A DNA stretch of 64,000 nt from Methylobacterium amylolyticum. GTDB taxonomy: Bacteria; Pseudomonadota; Alphaproteobacteria; Rhizobiales; Beijerinckiaceae. The position numbers and the translations under genes were made by a program. The stretch spans positions 62,001 to 126,000 of the forward strand of contig NZ_JAUYZI010000013.1 of the NCBI RefSeq assembly GCF_030700245.1, written 5' to 3'. Every line of letters starts with the position of its first letter. Positions within the stretch are counted from its first letter, which is position 1. The notes beneath the pieces are model-generated. The model was not told the DNA's origin, did no database searches, and was given only the letters and a program-made list of their open reading frames with translations. Of this stretch, positions 50,792-58,922 are shown piece after piece.

Positions 50792-51082
50792 TCAGGGGCG
50801 GACGGGGGCAGGCGGCCGATGCCCGGCCGCGCGTTCCGCCGCGGTCCGGCCCGCATCCGCGCGGGCGGGGCGCCGGTCGATCAGCGCCCGCAGGGACGCG
50901 CCGAGATCGTAGGACCGGTAGACGTACAGGGTCAGCAGGCCGACGGCGACCAGCGCCGCGCCCACCGCGCAGAACGGCACGAGCAGCAGCAGCATCAGCA
51001 CCGTCGAGACGGCCATCCGCTCGCCGAGGTTGGCGCGCGGCCAGGGATCGATCGGCAGGGTGAAGCGGCGACGGGACGGCAT
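50792..51082 (-). CDS. Small hypothetical membrane protein (96 aa)
   Basis: It starts MPSRRRFTLPIDPWPRANLGERM, then a single long hydrophobic stretch (VSTVLMLLLLVPFCAVGAALVAVGLLTLYVY, about residues 24-55), a loop YDLGASLRALIDRRPARADAG, and a basic proline-rich tail. The ATG at 51082 has a GGGAGA site. No family is recognised. It is convergent with the TetR gene, seven bases apart. Confidence 0.6.
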   Translation of the reverse strand: MPSRRRFTLPIDPWPRANLGERMAVSTVLMLLLLVPFCAVGAALVAVGLLTLYVYRSYDLGASLRALIDRRPARADAGRTAAERAAGHRPPAPVRP

Positions 51083-51279
51083 GGCGGCTCTCCCGCACCG
51101 GTCGGGTCGATCGGGACCGGCGCCTCGGAGACAACACCGCTCGGGGCCGGACGTTGCGCGCCGGTTGCGCGTTCGCGCGCGCGTTCCGCCGCGGGCGTGA
51201 CGTTCGGGCACGCTGGCGCCGTGAAACCCCACCCCGTCCGGCCCGTTGCCGCCCGGATCGAGTGGATGCGGGGCGGGGC

Positions 51280-52287
51280 ATGGCGCGGGTCGCAGTGGTG
51301 ACCGGGGGTACGGCGGGGATCGGGCTGGCGACCGCCCACCGCTTCGCGGCCGGGGGCTGGTCGGTGGCGGTGATCGCCCGCGATCCCGCCCGCCTGCGCG
51401 CCGCCGAGGCGGCGCTCGCCGCCTACGGCCGGCCGGTCCTGGCGATCTCGGCGGACGTCGCCGACGCCGAGGCGGTGGAGGCGGCGGCCGAGCGGGTGGA
51501 AACGGAACTCGGCCCGATCCGCGCCTGGGTCAACAATGCCATGTCGACGGTGGTCAGCCCGGCCGACCGGATCACCCCGGAGGAGTACCGGCGCGTCACC
51601 GAGACGACCTATCTCAGCCAGGTCTACGGGACGCTCGCCGCGCTGCGCCGCATGAAGCCGCGCAACCGCGGCGCGATCATTCAGGTCTCGTCGGGGCTCG
51701 GCATCCGCGCGGCGCCCCTCCAGGCGCCCTACTGCGCGGCGAAGTTCGCGGTCTCCGGCTTCACCGACGCGCTCCGCTGCGAGCTGATCCACGATTCGGT
51801 CGACGTGTCGCTGAGCGTGGTCTACCTGCCGGCCGTCAACACCCCGCAGTTCAACTGGGCGCGCAGCCGCACCGGCCACCGCCAGAACGCCCCCGACCCG
51901 GTCTTCGACCCGCGGCTCTGCGCCGAGGCGATCCTCTACGCGGTCGAGAACCCCCGCCGCGAGGTCTGGGTCGGGCATTCCTCGGTGCTGATGAACGCCG
52001 CGCAGATCCTCGCCCCCGGCCTCGCCGACCGCAAAGCGGCGTCGATGTGGGACGCCCAACTCGGCGCGGAGGCGCCGGACAAGGCCGGCAACCTGCACGA
52101 GCCGGTGCCGGGTGAGGTCGGCATCGACGGCCGGTTCTCGGAGCGCACCAAGGCGACCCGCACCGCGTTCTGGACCAGCCGCGAGCGCGATTTTCTGGTG
52201 ATGGGCGTCGCCGGCTTGGCATTGGTCGGGCTTGCCGGTGCCGCGGCGCTCGCCCGCGCGCCGCGCCGGTTGATGCGGCGGCTGTAA
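51280..52287 (+). CDS. SDR oxidoreductase with C-terminal membrane anchor
   Basis: A 335-residue protein. The N-terminal 240 residues form a short-chain dehydrogenase: cofactor motif TGGTAGIG, N-N-A-M in place of the usual N-N-A-G, catalytic serine in QVSSGLG and Y-x-x-x-K in APYCAAKFAVSGF. A region of about 70 residues with no clear fold follows. A C-terminal transmembrane helix (MGVAGLALVGLAGAAALARAP) and an R-R-L-M-R-R-L basic end close it. This anchored SDR type is common in alphaproteobacteria; the substrate is unknown. The ATG at 51280 follows GGGGCGGGG. Confidence 0.88.
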   Translation: MARVAVVTGGTAGIGLATAHRFAAGGWSVAVIARDPARLRAAEAALAAYGRPVLAISADVADAEAVEAAAERVETELGPIRAWVNNAMSTVVSPADRITPEEYRRVTETTYLSQVYGTLAALRRMKPRNRGAIIQVSSGLGIRAAPLQAPYCAAKFAVSGFTDALRCELIHDSVDVSLSVVYLPAVNTPQFNWARSRTGHRQNAPDPVFDPRLCAEAILYAVENPRREVWVGHSSVLMNAAQILAPGLADRKAASMWDAQLGAEAPDKAGNLHEPVPGEVGIDGRFSERTKATRTAFWTSRERDFLVMGVAGLALVGLAGAAALARAPRRLMRRL

Positions 52288-52341
52288 GCCCGCGATCGCG
52301 CCTGCTACAGGACGGATCGCACCGCGAAAGTCACAAGAGAA

Positions 52342-53217
52342 ATGCCCGGATACCTGCCCTTTGCGGGGGCGCTGAAGCTGCCCGCCTACACCTGCGACAA
52401 TTGCGGGTTCTGGCAGCGCCATTTCGAGCCGCCGGCCGCCTGCCCGATGTGCCTCGACGCCCGCCACGTGGTGCCGCAGGACGGATGGCGGTTCCGCGAC
52501 ACGGCCGAGGCACAGGCCGCCTTCCCCTGCCACTGGCAGGAGCTGGAGCCGGGGGTGTGGCGCTTCTGGAACGAGCCGGTCTCCGGCATCGGTCCCTCCG
52601 CCTACCTGATCCGGACGGAGCACGGGAACATGGGCTTCGAGGGCTGCCCGGTGTTCAGCGAAGCCGCGCTCGACCAGATCGAGCGGCTCGGCGGGATGCG
52701 GGTGCTGTCGGCCTCGCACCCCCATTCCTACGGCGCGCTGGTGCAGCTCCAGGACCGGTTCGACCCCGAGCTGTGCCTGCCGGCGGCCGACTTCACCTGG
52801 AGCGCCGCCCTCCAGGTGAGCTGGCCCTACGACGATTTCCTGGAACCCCTGCCCGGTCTGGAACTGCACCGGACGGCCGGCCACTTCGACGGGCACGCGG
52901 TGCTGTTCGACCGTTCGCGAAAGATCTGCTTCTGCGGGGACGCGCTGAAGTTCGAGCTTGACCCGAACGCCATGAGGCGCGCACGAACGATCTCCGCTCA
53001 CAAGGCGTTCGTGCGCGGCGTGCCGCTGACCGTGAACGAGCTGCGCCGCTACCGGGACGTGTTCGAGCGCCTGGACTTCACCCAGACGTGGACTCCGTTC
53101 GAGCCGGCGGCCAATTGCGGCCGGGCCGAGGTGCTGGCGCTGATCGACGGCATGCTCGCGACGCGCCCCCACGCCGCGCCGGTGCCGCTGGATTCGCTGA
53201 GGCCTCAGGCCCGGTAG
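52342..53217 (+). CDS. MBL-fold-like protein with N-terminal zinc ribbon
   Basis: A 291-residue protein. The N-terminus holds four cysteines, C18-x-x-C21 and C34-x-x-C37 (TCDNCGFWQRHF, CPMCLDARH), a rubredoxin/zinc-ribbon module. The rest resembles a metallo-beta-lactamase fold: ASHPHSYGALVQLQ (H126, H128, like the H-x-H-x-D motif but with serine in place of the aspartate), TAGHFDGHAVLF, and FCGDALKFELD with the bridging aspartate. It may be a hydrolase or oxygen-reductase-like protein with altered metal binding. Its last 13 bases overlap the nitrile hydratase accessory gene on the opposite strand. Confidence 0.75.
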   Translation: MPGYLPFAGALKLPAYTCDNCGFWQRHFEPPAACPMCLDARHVVPQDGWRFRDTAEAQAAFPCHWQELEPGVWRFWNEPVSGIGPSAYLIRTEHGNMGFEGCPVFSEAALDQIERLGGMRVLSASHPHSYGALVQLQDRFDPELCLPAADFTWSAALQVSWPYDDFLEPLPGLELHRTAGHFDGHAVLFDRSRKICFCGDALKFELDPNAMRRARTISAHKAFVRGVPLTVNELRRYRDVFERLDFTQTWTPFEPAANCGRAEVLALIDGMLATRPHAAPVPLDSLRPQAR

Positions 53218-53531
53218 TGCGGGTCGTTCTCCAGGCGGATCGGCTCGCCGTGCGGGGTGGCCCGAGAGGCGCGCAGCCACGCCTCCGTCCGCGCGGCGAC
53301 ACTGGCGCCGTCCGCCACCGCCCGCTCCGCCAGGATACCCTCCAGCGTCGCGAGCCAGTGGCCGTAATCGGCCGGCCGCTCGGCGCTGCCGGCGGGGCGG
53401 ATCGCGGCGCCCAGGCGCTCGGCCCACTCGCCCCAGGTGAACAGGCCGGAGTCCTGGAGCGACACGACCAGCGCGAAGACCTGCGCCTCCCACGGCGCCG
53501 CGAAGTTCTTTTCGGGCTCCGGACCGGTCAT
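53205..53531 (-). CDS. Nitrile hydratase accessory protein (cobalt-type activator)
   Basis: A 108-residue protein with the N-F-x-x-P-W-E-A-Q-V-F-A-L-V-V-S-L opening that marks the beta-subunit-like activators of cobalt-type nitrile hydratase. It continues GLFTWGEWAERLGAAI and DYGHWLATLEGILAE. The activator exchanges subunits with the apoenzyme to insert cobalt and helps oxidise the active-site cysteines. Its ATG overlaps the beta-subunit stop codon (ATGA), so it is the third gene of the operon. Confidence 0.92.
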   Translation of the reverse strand: MTGPEPEKNFAAPWEAQVFALVVSLQDSGLFTWGEWAERLGAAIRPAGSAERPADYGHWLATLEGILAERAVADGASVAARTEAWLRASRATPHGEPIRLENDPHYRA

Positions 53532-54187
53532 GCGGGGTCGAGATACGGCTCGAAGGCGGCGACCGTCACCCGGCCGCCCGGGTCGGCGCTCGCGCCCCAC
53601 AGCGCCTCGGCCGCGAAGCCGACGGTGTAGAGCCAGACCGGGTTCTCGCCGGCCCCGTAGGCGTTGGTGTCCGGGAAGACGAAGGCGCCGTGGATCCGCT
53701 CGACGACGCCCCGCCGGCCGCGGGCGTAGCGCGGCAGCCGGGTGTGCCCGACCGGGTGATCGTTCCGCGTGACCACCGCGTCGCCCACCGCGAAGCACGC
53801 GGGCCCGTCCGCGGGCCGGTCGCTCGGGAAGCCGGCGCGGAAGCGCGGCCCCAGTTCGCCCGCGCCGAGGACCCGCGCCACCGGCCGGGCCGGCACGGAA
53901 GCCGTGCCCGCGGCGACCTCATCCGGCGTGACGAGGTCCTTGGCGAGGATCTGCTTCTCCAGGGCCTCCAGCCAGATCCGGTAGTAGCTCGACGCCAGAT
54001 ACCGGGCCGGGGGCAGCGACTCGCGGGCGGCGCGGCTGCCGTCGAGGTTCCAGGCGCCGGTGTAGCCCATCGCCATGGCGAGCGCGAAGACGCGCCGCTC
54101 CCACGCCGCGTGGAAGACCGGCTCGTCCTGTTCCGGCACCACCGGGCCGAAGCCGTGGGCGCCGCCGAGATCCTGCGCGCCGTTCAT
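53528..54187 (-). CDS. Nitrile hydratase, beta subunit
   Basis: A 219-residue subunit. The start [36 protein letters not shown] is the family hallmark, followed by [24 protein letters not shown]. The C-terminal SH3-like barrel has [38 protein letters not shown] and the final [14 protein letters not shown]. The arginines that bind the oxidised cysteines of the alpha subunit are in LPRYARG-type positions. The subunit forms half of the active site. Its ATG overlaps the alpha stop (ATGA). Confidence 0.96.
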   Translation of the reverse strand: MNGAQDLGGAHGFGPVVPEQDEPVFHAAWERRVFALAMAMGYTGAWNLDGSRAARESLPPARYLASSYYRIWLEALEKQILAKDLVTPDEVAAGTASVPARPVARVLGAGELGPRFRAGFPSDRPADGPACFAVGDAVVTRNDHPVGHTRLPRYARGRRGVVERIHGAFVFPDTNAYGAGENPVWLYTVGFAAEALWGASADPGGRVTVAAFEPYLDPA

Positions 54188-54828
54188 GCCGGCATCTCCG
54201 GGGCGAGGACGGGGACGGCCCGGGGCAGCCCGGTGCCGATCATCGCGTCGCGGGTGACGAGGGCGGCGAGCGCCGCCTCGGAGAACCCCTCGGTGCCGGC
54301 CGGCCGCATCGGCAGGACCATGAACCGGGTCTCGGCGGTGGAATCCCACACGGTGATCCGCGTCGTCTCGGGCAGGCTCACGCCGAACTCGGCGAGCACG
54401 CCGCGCGGGTCGATCACCGCCCGGGCCCGGTAGGGCGGCGCCTTGTACCAGACCGGCGGCAGGCCCAGCACCGGCCAGGGGTAGCAGGAGCACAGGGTGC
54501 ACACCACGAGATTGTGAACCTCGGGGGTGTTCTCGACCGCCACCATGTGCTCGCCGCCGCGGCCGCCGATGTCGAGTTCGGCGATCGTCGGCGTCGCGTC
54601 CGCGAGCAGCCGGGCGCGGAAGGCCGGATCGACCCAGGCACGCGCCACGACCCGGGCGCCCAGATGCGGGCCGATCCGGGTCTCGTACATCTCGACCAGG
54701 GCATCGAGAGCCGCCGGATCGACGTAGCCCTTCTCGACGAGCAGCGATTCGAGGGCGCGGACCCGCGCCTCGACCGGCGAGAGGTCGCTGCCATGGTCGT
54801 GATCGTGATCCGCGTGCGCGTGGGTCAT
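54184..54828 (-). CDS. Nitrile hydratase, alpha subunit, cobalt type
   Basis: A 214-residue catalytic subunit that hydrates nitriles to amides. The metal site is C110-T-L-C113-S-C115 ([18 protein letters not shown]). Threonine after the first cysteine marks the cobalt type, while iron enzymes have serine. C113 and C115 should be oxidised to sulfinate and sulfenate. The first 15 residues ([12 protein letters not shown]) are unusually rich in histidine and aspartate and may load metal. The first gene of the alpha-beta-activator operon, it lies divergent from an EcfG sigma-factor gene with about 169 bases between starts. The ATG at 54828 is preferred over a longer frame. Confidence 0.96.
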   Translation of the reverse strand: MTHAHADHDHDHGSDLSPVEARVRALESLLVEKGYVDPAALDALVEMYETRIGPHLGARVVARAWVDPAFRARLLADATPTIAELDIGGRGGEHMVAVENTPEVHNLVVCTLCSCYPWPVLGLPPVWYKAPPYRARAVIDPRGVLAEFGVSLPETTRITVWDSTAETRFMVLPMRPAGTEGFSEAALAALVTRDAMIGTGLPRAVPVLAPEMPA

Positions 54829-54997
54829 GTCGCCGTCTCCCCCCGCATTCTGCACCGACGGGACCGGTCCGGCCAACCCTCGCGGGGACTGCTCCCGTCT
54901 AGCTTTGGTGTTACAGATCGTTAGGTGCCCGTTCAGGTTGCAGATTCTAACGCGGCTAGATCTGTTCCAGCTTGCAGTCTTCTAGGATGTAAAGCCC

Positions 54998-55702
54998 ATG
55001 GCCGTCACCCCGCCCTGCACGCCGCCCGACGGCGATCCGGAGCCCGACGCGCCCGGTTACCCGACGGCGATCGGCCAGCACCTCGCCCTGCCGATGCGCG
55101 AGTATTTCCGGTTCGCCGAGGCCGAGCCCCTGCCGGGCCGGCTCGCGGAGCTCGTGGCGCGGTTCGAGGCCGCCGCCGCGGCGCGCGGGGCGGCGCTGGC
55201 GTTCGAGTTCCGCACCGACATCGTCAAGGCGTTGCCGGCGCTTCGCACCTTCGCCCTGTCGCTGTGCGGCGACGTGAGCCGCGCCGACGACCTCGTCCAG
55301 GAGACCTTCGCCCGGGCCTGGGCCAACCAGCACCGCTTCCGCCCCGGCACCAACTTCACCGCGTGGCTGTTCACGATCCTGCGCAACCAGTTCTACTCCG
55401 ACCTGCGCAAGGTCCGGCGCGAGGTCGAGGACGCCGACGGCGTCCACGCCGGCCATCTGGTCAGCCCCTCGGACCAGGAGGACGCGAGCACCCTGAAGAC
55501 CGTCTGGGACCGGCTCGGCCTGCTTCCGGCCGCGCAGCGGGAGGCGCTGCTGCTCGTCGGGGCGGAGGGCTTCACCTACGAGGAGGCCGCCGCCCGGATC
55601 GGTTGCCAGGTCGGCACCGTGAAGAGCCGCGTGAGCCGCGCCCGCCACCACCTGCTCGGCGTGCTCGGCGTCGTCGTGGAAGGACAGCCCGCGGCCCCGT
55701 GA
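54998..55702 (+). CDS. EcfG-family ECF sigma factor
   Basis: A 234-residue sigma factor with an unusually long N-terminus (about 60 residues before region 2). Region 2 contains ALRTFALSLCGDVSRADDLVQETFARAWANQHRF and FTAWLFTILRNQFYSDLRK. Region 4 reads LPAAQREALLLVGAEGFTYEEAAARIGCQVGTVKSRVSRARHHLL. The D-L-V-Q-E-T-F and W-L-F-T-I-L-R-N-x-F-Y-S elements are EcfG hallmarks. EcfG drives the general stress response and is normally held by NepR and released by phosphorylated PhyR. Neither gene is here, so this is likely a secondary EcfG paralogue. It might serve promoters like those at 7220 and 10003. Confidence 0.85.
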   Translation: MAVTPPCTPPDGDPEPDAPGYPTAIGQHLALPMREYFRFAEAEPLPGRLAELVARFEAAAAARGAALAFEFRTDIVKALPALRTFALSLCGDVSRADDLVQETFARAWANQHRFRPGTNFTAWLFTILRNQFYSDLRKVRREVEDADGVHAGHLVSPSDQEDASTLKTVWDRLGLLPAAQREALLLVGAEGFTYEEAAARIGCQVGTVKSRVSRARHHLLGVLGVVVEGQPAAP

Positions 55703-55721
55703 GGCCGCGGAAACCCGCGCG

Positions 55722-57119
55722 TCAGAGGTCCGGCGCGCGCAGGTGCCAGTCGGTGGCCCGCTGGTAGGCCCGGCCGATCCGCAGGGCGGTGGCCTCGTCG
55801 TAGCCGCGGCAGGTGATCTGGAGCGACAGCGGCAGGCCACCGGCCGTGAAGCCGTTCGGCAGCGCCAGCCCGCAGAGGTCGAGCATGTTGCCGAAGCGGG
55901 TGAAGCGCGAGGGCAGGCGCGCCTCGTCGACCTCGGCGAGCGGCACCGCCGCGCACTCGGTGGTCGGCGTCAGCAGGGCGTCGATCCCCTCCATCGCCGC
56001 CGCGAACTGGACCTTCATCGCCGCCCGCCGCGCGAGCGTCCCGAGGTAGTCCTGCGCCGAGACCGCGGCGCCGGCCAGGATCCGCCCGCGCACCGCGTCG
56101 CCGAGCGGCGCCGCCGGATCCTCGGCGAGCGCCCCGTTGACGAAGTAGGCCTCGGCGTTGGTCACCGCGCTCATCGCCACGAGGTCGCTGAACCGGAACG
56201 GCAGGGCGATCTCGACGATCTCGGCGCCCTCCCGGGCGAGGACGTCGAGGGCCGCGTCGTAGGCCGCGAGCATGTCGGCGTCGACGCCCGCGCGCTCGGC
56301 CTCGGGCATGCGCGCGAGCCGCAGGCCGCGCACGCCCCGCTCCAGGGTCGACCACGGCTCGGCCGGCAGGATCCCGCGAGTGGTCGCGTCGAGCGGGTCC
56401 GGCCCGGAGATCGCCTCGTAGAGCAGCGCCGCGTCCTCCACGGTTCGGGCGATCGGCCCGGGCGTGTCGAGGGTCGCCGAGAGCGGCACGATCCCGTGGG
56501 TGGAGACCCGGCCGACCGTGACCTTGAGGCCGGTGAGCCCGCAGAACGAGGCCGGCAGCCGCACCGAGCCGCCGGTGTCGGTGCCGATGCCCCAGGGCGC
56601 CATCCGGGCGGCGACCGCCACGCCGGTGCCGCTCGACGAGCCGCCGGGGGTGCGCGGGACCTCCGTGTCCCAGGGATTCCACGGGGTGCCGAGGTGCTGG
56701 TTGGTGCCCCATCCGCCGTAGGCGAACTCCACCGTGTGGGTCTTGCCCAGCACGATCATCCCCTGCGCGATCAGCCGGCGGGCGATGGTGGCGGTGCGGG
56801 TCGCCCGCCGCGCCCGGTGGGCGGCCGAGCCGCCCATGGTGATCCGGCCCGCGACGTCGATCAGGTCCTTGAGCACCACGGGCACGCCGTGGAGCGGCCC
56901 GACCGCGTGGCCGGAGCGGATCGCCCGGTCCGCCCCCTCGGCGGCCAACCGCGCGTCGGCGGCGAACACGTCGGTGAAGGCCTGGAGCTTCGGCTCCAGC
57001 CGGTCGACGCGGGCGAGCATCGCCTCGACCGCCTCGACGGGGGAGATCGTCTTGGACTGGATGCCGCGCGCGAGGTCGGCGGCGGAGATCAGAGCGGGGT
57101 CGGCGGTATGGTCGGCCAT
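55722..57119 (-). CDS. Amidase (amidase-signature family)
   Basis: A 465-residue amide hydrolase. The Ser-cisSer-Lys triad is visible: K84 in GVPVVLKDLIDVAG, the cis-serine in TPGGSSSGTGVAVAARMA, and the nucleophile S185 in GTDTGGSVRLPASFCGLTGLK. The usual amidase C-terminal region has NAEAYFVNG and LSLQITCRGYDEATALRIGRAYQ. It would convert amides to acids, a logical step after nitrile hydratase. It is convergent with the EcfG gene, and a solute-binding protein gene lies 12 bases upstream on the same strand. The actual substrate is unknown. Confidence 0.92.
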   Translation of the reverse strand: MADHTADPALISAADLARGIQSKTISPVEAVEAMLARVDRLEPKLQAFTDVFAADARLAAEGADRAIRSGHAVGPLHGVPVVLKDLIDVAGRITMGGSAAHRARRATRTATIARRLIAQGMIVLGKTHTVEFAYGGWGTNQHLGTPWNPWDTEVPRTPGGSSSGTGVAVAARMAPWGIGTDTGGSVRLPASFCGLTGLKVTVGRVSTHGIVPLSATLDTPGPIARTVEDAALLYEAISGPDPLDATTRGILPAEPWSTLERGVRGLRLARMPEAERAGVDADMLAAYDAALDVLAREGAEIVEIALPFRFSDLVAMSAVTNAEAYFVNGALAEDPAAPLGDAVRGRILAGAAVSAQDYLGTLARRAAMKVQFAAAMEGIDALLTPTTECAAVPLAEVDEARLPSRFTRFGNMLDLCGLALPNGFTAGGLPLSLQITCRGYDEATALRIGRAYQRATDWHLRAPDL

Positions 57120-57131
57120 CGGAGGACTCGT

Positions 57132-58748
57132 TTACTGGACGCTGACGCGGGTGAGATCGACGAACCAGGACTGGGGCGAGACGAAGCCCTTGACCCGCTT
57201 GGACAGGCCGCGCGGGTTGAGGTCGTGGACGACGTAGAGCCACGGCGGGTCGTCGACCAACCGCTCGTGGGCGATCCGCGTCTGCGCGTCGATCACCGTG
57301 GGGTCGGTGGTCTCGGCGAGCACCTTCATCGCCGCGTCGAACCGCTCGTCCCGCCAGTTGGGGAAGTTGAAGCCGGCCGGCGGGAAGCGGTCGCCCGCGA
57401 AGTATCGGGCCATCACGGACGGGTCGGACGAGGGCGAGGAGACGTTCAGCGCGTTCGAGCCCTGGAGGCTCGGCGCGTCGGGGAGCGCCCGGCTCGCGGT
57501 GAGCAGCACCTGCCACTCGACGACGTTGAAGGTCACGTCCACGCCGCAGCCCTGCTTCAGGCTCTCCTGGAGGTACTCGTTCATCGGCATCGGCAACATC
57601 TGGCCCGAGCCCGAGGACGATATCATGACCGTGAGCCGGAGCGGCTTCTTCGGCCCGTAGCCGGCCTCCGCCAGCAGCGCCTTGCCCTTGGCCGGGTCCG
57701 AGACGTAGCGGTTCTGCGGCGCGCCGAAATTCGGGTCGCGGTCGTTCAGCCAGCCGGAGGCCGGCTCGGCAGTGCCGTTGAGCAGGGTGACGATCCCCTC
57801 CCGGTCGATGCAGTAGTTGAGCGCCTGCCGCACGCGCACGTCCTTCAGCGGGCTGTCGGCGGCGCCGATGTTGTACATCCACGGCCAGATATGCGGGTAG
57901 GAGCCGGTGGTGATCGTGAAGCCCGCCTGCTTCAGCGAGGGGATCGCGTCGGGCGCCGGCACCTCGATCCAGTCGACCTGACCCGCGCGCAGCGCCGCGA
58001 CCCGGGCGTTCGCCTCCGGGATCGGCATCAGCCGCACCCGGTCGACCTTGGCCATGCGGTCCGGGTCCCAGTAGCCGTCGTTGCGGGCGAGTTCGACCGA
58101 TTCCCGCGGGGCGACCTTGACGATCCTGAACGGGCCGGTGCCGGCCGCCGGCAGGGCCGGCACCTTGGTCCAGTCGCGCCCCGCCTTCTCGAAGGAATGG
58201 GGCGAGGTGAACAGGATGTAGACCGCCATGTACGGGAAGTACGAGGCCACCTGCGTGGTGGTGATCTGCACCGTCCGCGCGTCGACCTTGCGGTAGCTTC
58301 CGACGATCGGTGCCCGGGCGCGCGTGGTGCCGGCGGCCTGCGTCTCGAATTGCGGGCTGTCGTTCTTGAAGTAGCGGTCGAGGTTCCACACCACCGCGTC
58401 GGCGTCGAACGGCGTTCCGTCGTGGAATTTGACCCCCTCGCGCAGGCGGAAGGTCCAGACCCGCTTGTCGGCCGGGTCCTGCGCCCAGCTCTCGGCCAGC
58501 GCGGGCTTGAGGCCGGCGAGCCGGTCGGTGCTCCGCAGGTCCCACTGCACCAGCCCCTCGAAGACCGGGTAGCCGAGGAAGCGCATGCCCTCGAAGCCGT
58601 TGTTGGGCATGCCGGTGGCGGTGGGGATGTCGGTCGCCGTCATGGCGATCCGCAGGACGCTCTCGGCGTGGGCCGGACCGGCGAAGGCCGGACCGGTGAG
58701 AACCAGGGCACCGGCGAGCAGGGAGGCGGTGAGGCGGTGAAGGGTCAT
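57132..58748 (-). CDS. Family-5 extracellular solute-binding protein (oligopeptide/amide type)
   Basis: A 538-residue periplasmic protein with signal peptide (LHRLTASLLAGALVLTGPAFAGPAHA). SBP_bac_5 landmarks: LKPALAESWAQDPADKRVWTFRLREGVKFHDGTPFDADAVVWNLDRYF, KVDRVRLMPIPEANARVAALRAGQVDWIEVPAP, then LKDVRVRQALNYCIDREGIVTLLNG. Such proteins feed Dpp/Opp-type ABC importers. No permease or ATPase gene is adjacent, so it either relies on unlinked partners or is recruited for another purpose. It is 12 bases upstream of the amidase and divergent from the ThDP enzyme gene. Confidence 0.93.
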   Translation of the reverse strand: MTLHRLTASLLAGALVLTGPAFAGPAHAESVLRIAMTATDIPTATGMPNNGFEGMRFLGYPVFEGLVQWDLRSTDRLAGLKPALAESWAQDPADKRVWTFRLREGVKFHDGTPFDADAVVWNLDRYFKNDSPQFETQAAGTTRARAPIVGSYRKVDARTVQITTTQVASYFPYMAVYILFTSPHSFEKAGRDWTKVPALPAAGTGPFRIVKVAPRESVELARNDGYWDPDRMAKVDRVRLMPIPEANARVAALRAGQVDWIEVPAPDAIPSLKQAGFTITTGSYPHIWPWMYNIGAADSPLKDVRVRQALNYCIDREGIVTLLNGTAEPASGWLNDRDPNFGAPQNRYVSDPAKGKALLAEAGYGPKKPLRLTVMISSSGSGQMLPMPMNEYLQESLKQGCGVDVTFNVVEWQVLLTASRALPDAPSLQGSNALNVSSPSSDPSVMARYFAGDRFPPAGFNFPNWRDERFDAAMKVLAETTDPTVIDAQTRIAHERLVDDPPWLYVVHDLNPRGLSKRVKGFVSPQSWFVDLTRVSVQ

Positions 58749-58922
58749 CGGATCCCATCGGTGGTTACGCGACGCCCGGATCCGGCAAGTCCCGCGCCAA
58801 CAGGGCGGGCGTTCTGGCATGGCGCAGACCCGGCGGCTCGGCCCGCCGGGGTTGCGCCCCCGCCGCGCCGTGCCACGATGGCCCCGTGTCGGCGCGCGGC
58901 GCCCGGGCGAGGGACCTCTATC

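Noticed and set aside
55743..58922. Long plus-strand open frame running through the amidase and binding-protein region into the ThDP enzyme gene.
   Set aside because: Only the part from 58923 matches a protein family. The rest is antisense to two conserved genes and has shadow-like composition.
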